DNA of 64,000 bases. It comes from Crocosphaera chwakensis CCY0110. GTDB taxonomy: Bacteria; Cyanobacteriota; Cyanobacteriia; Cyanobacteriales; Microcystaceae. Position 1 is the stretch's first letter. Each line of letters starts with the position of its first letter. This document shows positions 60,095 to 64,000 of the stretch, one piece after another. The stretch is from positions 124,001-188,000 of the forward strand of contig NZ_AAXW01000002.1 of assembly GCF_000169335.1 (NCBI RefSeq). The letters are read 5' to 3'. A program made the position numbers and the translations under genes. The notes beneath the pieces are model-generated. The model made no database searches and was not told the DNA's origin. It worked only from the letters and a program-made list of their open reading frames with translations.

Positions 60095-60775
60095 ATGACT
60101 TTAAATCCTTGTATTCTTTTAGTACAACTTGATGATAGTTTTAATCAGCTTATCGGTCCTGAGTTACGAGAAGCAGGTTATACACCCATTATTATTAAAG
60201 ATAGCCGTCAAACCATAGAAAATGTCAAAATCCATCAACCAGCAATGGTGGTGATTAATTGTCATACTGACGATAATACAGGACTTACCCTCTGTACTAA
60301 GTTGCGAACACTGCAAAAGTCCCTGATTTTAATTATGATGATTAATACAGAAACCGTTGAAGAAAGGGTGGCTTGTTTAGAAGCAGGGGCAGATGATTAT
60401 CTCTTGAAAACAGATTATAGTCCCGCTTTATTACAATTAGTTCGCTTTTATTTAGCCCCTCCTCAAGTTGTTAAAGAACAATTACAATATAGTGATATCG
60501 TTTTAGACTTGACAACTCGACAACTGTTTGTCAAAAATAACCCCATCCCCTTAACTATGAAGGAATTTGAGTTACTAAAATATCTCATGTCCCATCCCCA
60601 AAAAGTTCTAAGTCGAGAAAAGATTTTAGAAAATGTTTGGGGAGAAGGCTTTCAAGGAGAATCTAATGTGATTGAGGTTTATATTCGTTATTTACGTATC
60701 AAAATAGAAAATGAAGACCATAAACGCTTAATTCATACGGTTCGAGGGGTCGGTTATGTTTTGCGAGAAGGATAA
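60095..60775 (+). CDS. OmpR-family response regulator with atypical receiver
   Basis: A 226-aa protein with an N-terminal receiver-like domain (residues about 1-120) and a C-terminal winged-helix DNA-binding domain (residues about 130-226) ending RLIHTVRGVGYVLREG. The phospho-acceptor position, usually Asp in the VVLDLMLP-type strand, is Asn here (AMVVINCHTDDNTG), and the acidic pair is only partly kept (LLVQLDDSF). The Lys of LLKTDY remains. It probably does not respond to ordinary phosphorylation. It lies immediately after lptC (one-base gap) and is probably cotranscribed with it. Confidence 0.85.
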   Translation: MTLNPCILLVQLDDSFNQLIGPELREAGYTPIIIKDSRQTIENVKIHQPAMVVINCHTDDNTGLTLCTKLRTLQKSLILIMMINTETVEERVACLEAGADDYLLKTDYSPALLQLVRFYLAPPQVVKEQLQYSDIVLDLTTRQLFVKNNPIPLTMKEFELLKYLMSHPQKVLSREKILENVWGEGFQGESNVIEVYIRYLRIKIENEDHKRLIHTVRGVGYVLREG

Positions 60776-60834
60776 CAGTCCAAAAGAAAGTAGTTAAATT
60801 AGCTTATTTTAACCATAAAAACAGATAACAAGTC

Positions 60835-61347
60835 ATGTTAAAGCAAATTAGTTCGATTATTATAATAACTGTTTTTTTAGTCGGATGTTCTGTTTCTACA
60901 GAAGCCAAATATAGTAAAGATATTAATCAAAACATGGAAGAACAGGGTCAAAAGCTTCCTATCGAGGCTATGGTAAAAATCAACGAAACTTTAATAAAAT
61001 TAGAAGTCGCAAAAACCCCTGAACAGCAACAAATCGGCTTAATGTATCGTAAATCTTTAGATGAAAATCGTGGGATGATTTTTGTATTTGAACAACTACG
61101 ATCTGTTAGATTTTGGATGAAAAACGTTAATATTTCTTTAGATATGGTTTTCTTAGCCAATGGGAAGGTTAAAGCTGTTTTACCTAACGTTCCGCCTTGT
61201 AGCGTTGATCCCTGCCCTACTTATGGGCCAGAAAACTTAGTTAACCAAGTTATTGAACTACCAGGAGGACGAGCGATAGAATTAGGCATTGAACCAGGAG
61301 ATCAATTGGACATTGAGTTTATAGAAAATACCTCTTCTCATCCTTAA
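60835..61347 (+). CDS. DUF192-domain lipoprotein
   Basis: A 170-aa protein. The N-terminal lipoprotein signal is IIIITVFLVGCSVS. The DUF192 region follows from about residue 48, with LEVAKTPEQQQIGLMYRKSL, RGMIFVFEQ, VRFWMKNVNISLDMVFLANG and a C-terminal region with GRAIELGIEPGD. Function is unknown in general. Anchored at the membrane on the periplasmic side. Third gene in the plus-strand row after lptC. Confidence 0.82.
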   Translation: MLKQISSIIIITVFLVGCSVSTEAKYSKDINQNMEEQGQKLPIEAMVKINETLIKLEVAKTPEQQQIGLMYRKSLDENRGMIFVFEQLRSVRFWMKNVNISLDMVFLANGKVKAVLPNVPPCSVDPCPTYGPENLVNQVIELPGGRAIELGIEPGDQLDIEFIENTSSHP

Positions 61348-61777
61348 AAAAATGATAAGTTTTATAAATTTAAGCTTTCGCAAATATCTATAGATTTTCT
61401 AAATTATTTATAATACGATCTACACATAATATAAAGAGAAGCAATCACTTCTACAGCAAAAGATTCAATTCTTATAGCTGCTGTACTGAGGCAAATCAGT
61501 AACGTGATTAGTGGTGTGAAGGGAAAAAGCAAAAAGCAGCTTGATTATTTCGCTTAAAAAGCTGCTGTTTTAATGAATTAAAGGTTTGAGAAGGAAACAC
61601 AAAATAAATATTGAGCAAAATCCTAGCAATCTAGAGATTATATCGTTAGCCTTCTATCGAATAGTTTCATGTAGACCGAGTCAGGGATCATACTAATTGC
61701 CACAAAAAGAAAAGATCCTGATTGAAGTCTCGAAACGAAGACCATAATTTATGATGAATTCTCAAGGGAGAATAACA
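61348..61777. other. Non-coding gap with a small hairpin
   Basis: 430 bases between the DUF192 gene and the DUF2949 gene. An inverted repeat AGCAGCTT (61535-61542) / AAGCTGCT (61559-61566) with a following GTTTT could be a terminator or part of a small RNA, but no known RNA family is recognised. Otherwise nothing visible; no frame with a good RBS. Confidence 0.4.
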
Positions 61778-61975
61778 ATGTCACGCACCACCTATAAACA
61801 ATTTTTGCGTTTTCTACACGAAGAACTTTCATTATCCCATGATTCTATTGCCGTAGCCCAACGTTCTATGGAACAAACCCAAGGTCCTTTACCGATGCTT
61901 CTCTGGCAATATGGTCTAATTAATTTAAACCAGTTGGATCAAATTTATGATTGGTTAGAAAATACTTCCGTGTAA
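61778..61975 (+). CDS. DUF2949 protein
   Basis: A 65-aa protein. The ATG at 61778, after GGGAG, starts MSRTTYKQFLRFLHEELSLS; the in-frame ATG at 61751 is less likely. Pattern and size (PLPMLLWQYGLINLNQLDQIYDWLE) match cyanobacterial DUF2949. Helical, soluble, function unknown. The following gene is a nucleoside hydrolase 80 bases later. Confidence 0.7.
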   Translation: MSRTTYKQFLRFLHEELSLSHDSIAVAQRSMEQTQGPLPMLLWQYGLINLNQLDQIYDWLENTSV

Positions 61976-62057
61976 TTTAGTTAACAACGATTTCTAAACT
62001 AATTGATAAATCTAACTTGCTTTTCTAATCAATTAATTAAACTAATTAAACTCAAAT

Positions 62058-62981
62058 ATGTCTAAATTAGTCTTGTTAGATCACGACGGAGCGATCGATG
62101 ATATTTTAGCGACTTTATTATTAATGACAATGCCTGATATTGAGGTTTTGGGCATTATTGTTACCCCTGCTGATTGTTATATTAATGCTGCCCTCAATGT
62201 TACTCGAAAACTACTGGATTTAATGGGATATTATCATGTCCAGGTAGCTGAAAGTACCGTAAGAGGGATTAACCCTTTCCCTGCTTTGTATCGTCGTGAT
62301 TCTTTGATTATGGATAATTTTCCTATTCTCAATCAAAAAGATAATATCAAAACCCCTTTAGTTTCCCAAACAGGACAACGGTTCATAGTAGAAACTTTGC
62401 ACAATGCTTGTCAACCTGTGACACTGATGGTGACAGGACCTTTGACCACTGTTGCCACTGCTTTAGATATTGATCCTACTATTGAACAGAAGATTAAAGA
62501 AATTGTCTGGATGGGAGGAGCATTAAAGGTTGCAGGGAATGTAGAAAAAGAATTTGCCCCTGAACATGATGGAAGTGCAGAATGGAATGCTTATTGGGAT
62601 GCGATCGCTGTTGAAAAGGTTTGGCAAAGTAATATTTCCTTGATTGTCTGTTCATTAGATATTACCAATACAGTACCAGTAACTGCTGAGTTTATCAGAA
62701 AATTAGCTAAACAAAGACATCATCAACTATCAGATTTAGCTGGACTTTGTTATGCTTTAGCCATTCCCCAAGACTATTATTGTTGGGATGTTTTAGCAAC
62801 TTCCTACTTAGATCGTTCAGACTTATTTTCCCTCCAAGAATGGGAAACAGAAGTAATTACAACGGGAAGTTCTCAAGGAAGAATTAGAGTCGTGGAAAAG
62901 GGAAGGAAAATTTATGCGATGGATACAGTTAATCAAAATGAGTTTCATAACTATCTATTAAAGCAATGGTCTAAGTTTTGA
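62058..62981 (+). CDS. Inosine-uridine preferring nucleoside hydrolase
   Basis: A 307-aa enzyme that cleaves ribonucleosides to base and ribose. The calcium-binding signature is VLLDHDGAIDD (residues 6-15), shifted from DTDPGxDD by a small substitution pattern. Other family features are LLLMTMPDIEVLGIIVTPAD, LMVTGPLTTVATAL, IVWMGGAL and the DHDGSAEWNAYWDAIA block (EHDGSAEWNAYWDAIA). Specificity for a base cannot be read. Confidence 0.85.
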   Translation: MSKLVLLDHDGAIDDILATLLLMTMPDIEVLGIIVTPADCYINAALNVTRKLLDLMGYYHVQVAESTVRGINPFPALYRRDSLIMDNFPILNQKDNIKTPLVSQTGQRFIVETLHNACQPVTLMVTGPLTTVATALDIDPTIEQKIKEIVWMGGALKVAGNVEKEFAPEHDGSAEWNAYWDAIAVEKVWQSNISLIVCSLDITNTVPVTAEFIRKLAKQRHHQLSDLAGLCYALAIPQDYYCWDVLATSYLDRSDLFSLQEWETEVITTGSSQGRIRVVEKGRKIYAMDTVNQNEFHNYLLKQWSKF

Positions 62982-63073
62982 TAATATTGATTCGAGGCGA
63001 CCATGACCGATAAGATAAATTTAACTGGTTACTGATACAAAAATTTAATTTTGACCATTACCTCTTCCGAAGC

Positions 63074-63107
63074 AAAAAACTCCCGTTAAATTTTACTTTA
63101 ACGGGAG
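63074..63107 (-). terminator. Terminator of hemA
   Basis: An 11-bp perfect stem CTCCCGTTAAA (63080-63090) / TTTAACGGGAG (63097-63107), loop of six. On the minus strand a T run (six A in the plus strand at 63074-63079) follows. It lies 54 bases past the hemA stop codon. Confidence 0.88.
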
Positions 63108-63160
63108 GCTATTGATAAGTATGGGATATTTAAAATTAATACTATTAAAAATCCCAATTT

Positions 63161-64000
63161 TTAGCTAAATTGTTTTTCGATTTCAATTTCGAGTTCGAGA
63201 TCAAACAACATTTGCAATGATTGTAAACATCGCTGTCTTGCTTCTATATCTTGCTGAGCCCGTAATTGCACCATTGGTTCATGTAATATCTTATTAACAA
63301 TTCCTCTGGTTAAAGCTTCAATGACCTCTTGATGTTTTTCAGCAAATTCTGTTCCCAAACGGGATAAAGCTTTCTCTAACTCTTGTTCACGAATGCTTTC
63401 AACTTTCGTTCTTAAACAACTAATGGTAGGAACAGTCTCTAAGGAACGCCACCACAGTTCAAAGGCTTCAACTTCCTCCTCTAGTAATCCCTCAGCTTCT
63501 AAAGCCATTTGACGGCGACTGGCATGGTTTTGAGCAACCACAGCCTTTAAATCATCTACGTTATAGGTTTCGACGATCTCCATATCTTGGACGTTGGTAG
63601 CTACATTTCGGGGAACCGAAATATCAAATAACATTAATCCTTGTTCGACCGATACCACTTCTTTGAGATTGTCTTGATGTAAGATTGGCTCAGTGGCTCC
63701 TGTGCTAGTAAAAACAAGGTGCGAATTACCTACCACTTCCATCATGGTATCGAGAGAAACTAGAGTTAACTCAGCTTGAGGAAATTTCTTAGCCAATTCT
63801 TCAGCACGACGCTGAGAACGATTAACAATGGTAATCGAAGTAGCTCCTTTGGCCACAAGATGTTTAACCAATAAGCAAGCCATTTTACCAGCACCGATGA
63901 TACTAATCTTGCGGGTAGCTAAATCATCGACTTTGGTAATGGCTAATTCTACAGCAGCCGAACTAATGGACACAGCACCGGTACCGATATTGGTTTCACT
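63161..64000 (-). CDS. hemA: Glutamyl-tRNA reductase, C-terminal part (partial)
   Basis: The gene continues past the window end; 279 codons are visible, read through 64000. The NADP-binding domain KISIIGAGKMACLLVKHL, the LMLFDISVPRNVA block, the HASRRQMALEAEGL segment and the C-terminal dimerisation helices (EVIEALTRGIVNKILHEPMVQLR) are clear. The catalytic Cys region lies outside. GluTR makes glutamate-1-semialdehyde, the first committed step of tetrapyrrole synthesis. Confidence 0.95.
   Translation of the reverse strand, partial: SETNIGTGAVSISSAAVELAITKVDDLATRKISIIGAGKMACLLVKHLVAKGATSITIVNRSQRRAEELAKKFPQAELTLVSLDTMMEVVGNSHLVFTSTGATEPILHQDNLKEVVSVEQGLMLFDISVPRNVATNVQDMEIVETYNVDDLKAVVAQNHASRRQMALEAEGLLEEEVEAFELWWRSLETVPTISCLRTKVESIREQELEKALSRLGTEFAEKHQEVIEALTRGIVNKILHEPMVQLRAQQDIEARQRCLQSLQMLFDLELEIEIEKQFS

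Overview
The window is from a cyanobacterium, most likely a unicellular Crocosphaera/Cyanothece-type chroococcalean. The evidence is the phycocyanin rod operon (cpcBA, two rod linkers, cpcD, cpcE), the cyanobacterial order of the ATP synthase operon (I-a-c-b'-b-delta-alpha-gamma, with beta and epsilon absent), many HIP1 octamers (GCGATCGC), low GC, and cyanobacterial families such as CpcS, CSP41-like, DUF3155, DUF2949 and TIGR03792. No rRNA, tRNA or CRISPR array was seen.

Layout. 0-9.3 kb: the end of a cell-wall amidase gene, moaA, a TPR protein, a GH57 enzyme, a groEL under a perfect CIRCE operator, a probable cytochrome b6f assembly factor, a histidine kinase and queF. 9.3-15.7 kb: a decayed IS200/IS605-like remnant, then the ATP synthase operon ending in a strong terminator. 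15.8-23.6 kb: remnants of an antitoxin and a NACHT ATPase joined end to end, then glyA, a yeast-like cytosine deaminase, an RNase H-domain protein and gcvH. 24.0-25.7 kb: a complete IS with an A9 frameshift in its transposase. 25.9-27.8 kb: a RimK-like ligase beside an aspartoacylase-like hydrolase. 28.4-32.6 kb: the cpc operon, with a BrnT-type toxin-antitoxin pair converging on cpcE. 33-43 kb: an M3 oligopeptidase, an unassigned three-gene ATPase cassette (36.1-38.5 kb), a HEAT protein, a CpcS-type lyase, a CSP41-like protein and hemF. 43.3-45.0 kb: a C5 methyltransferase with what looks like a truncated HaeII-type endonuclease. 45-50.6 kb: an M16 protease, glycogen debranching enzyme and an unusual flavoprotein. 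50.6-58.8 kb: a three-gene island. 58.9-64 kb: lptC, an atypical response regulator, a DUF192 lipoprotein, a nucleoside hydrolase and the 3' part of hemA.

The most interesting system is the island at 50,660-58,805 on the minus strand. It encodes, in transcription order, a PD-(D/E)xK nuclease with a MerR-like N-terminus and a zinc ribbon, a DinG/XPD-like helicase with candidate Fe-S cysteines, and a large protein with a PIWI-like C-terminus. This matches the architecture proposed for pPIWI-RE islands: RNA-guided restriction of transcribed foreign DNA acting at R-loops. An inverted repeat just upstream of the nuclease start suggests autoregulation. A second candidate system is the ATPase cassette at 36,134-38,482, for which I recognise no family for two of the three proteins.

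All functional assignments come from reading the translated sequence; no database search was run.
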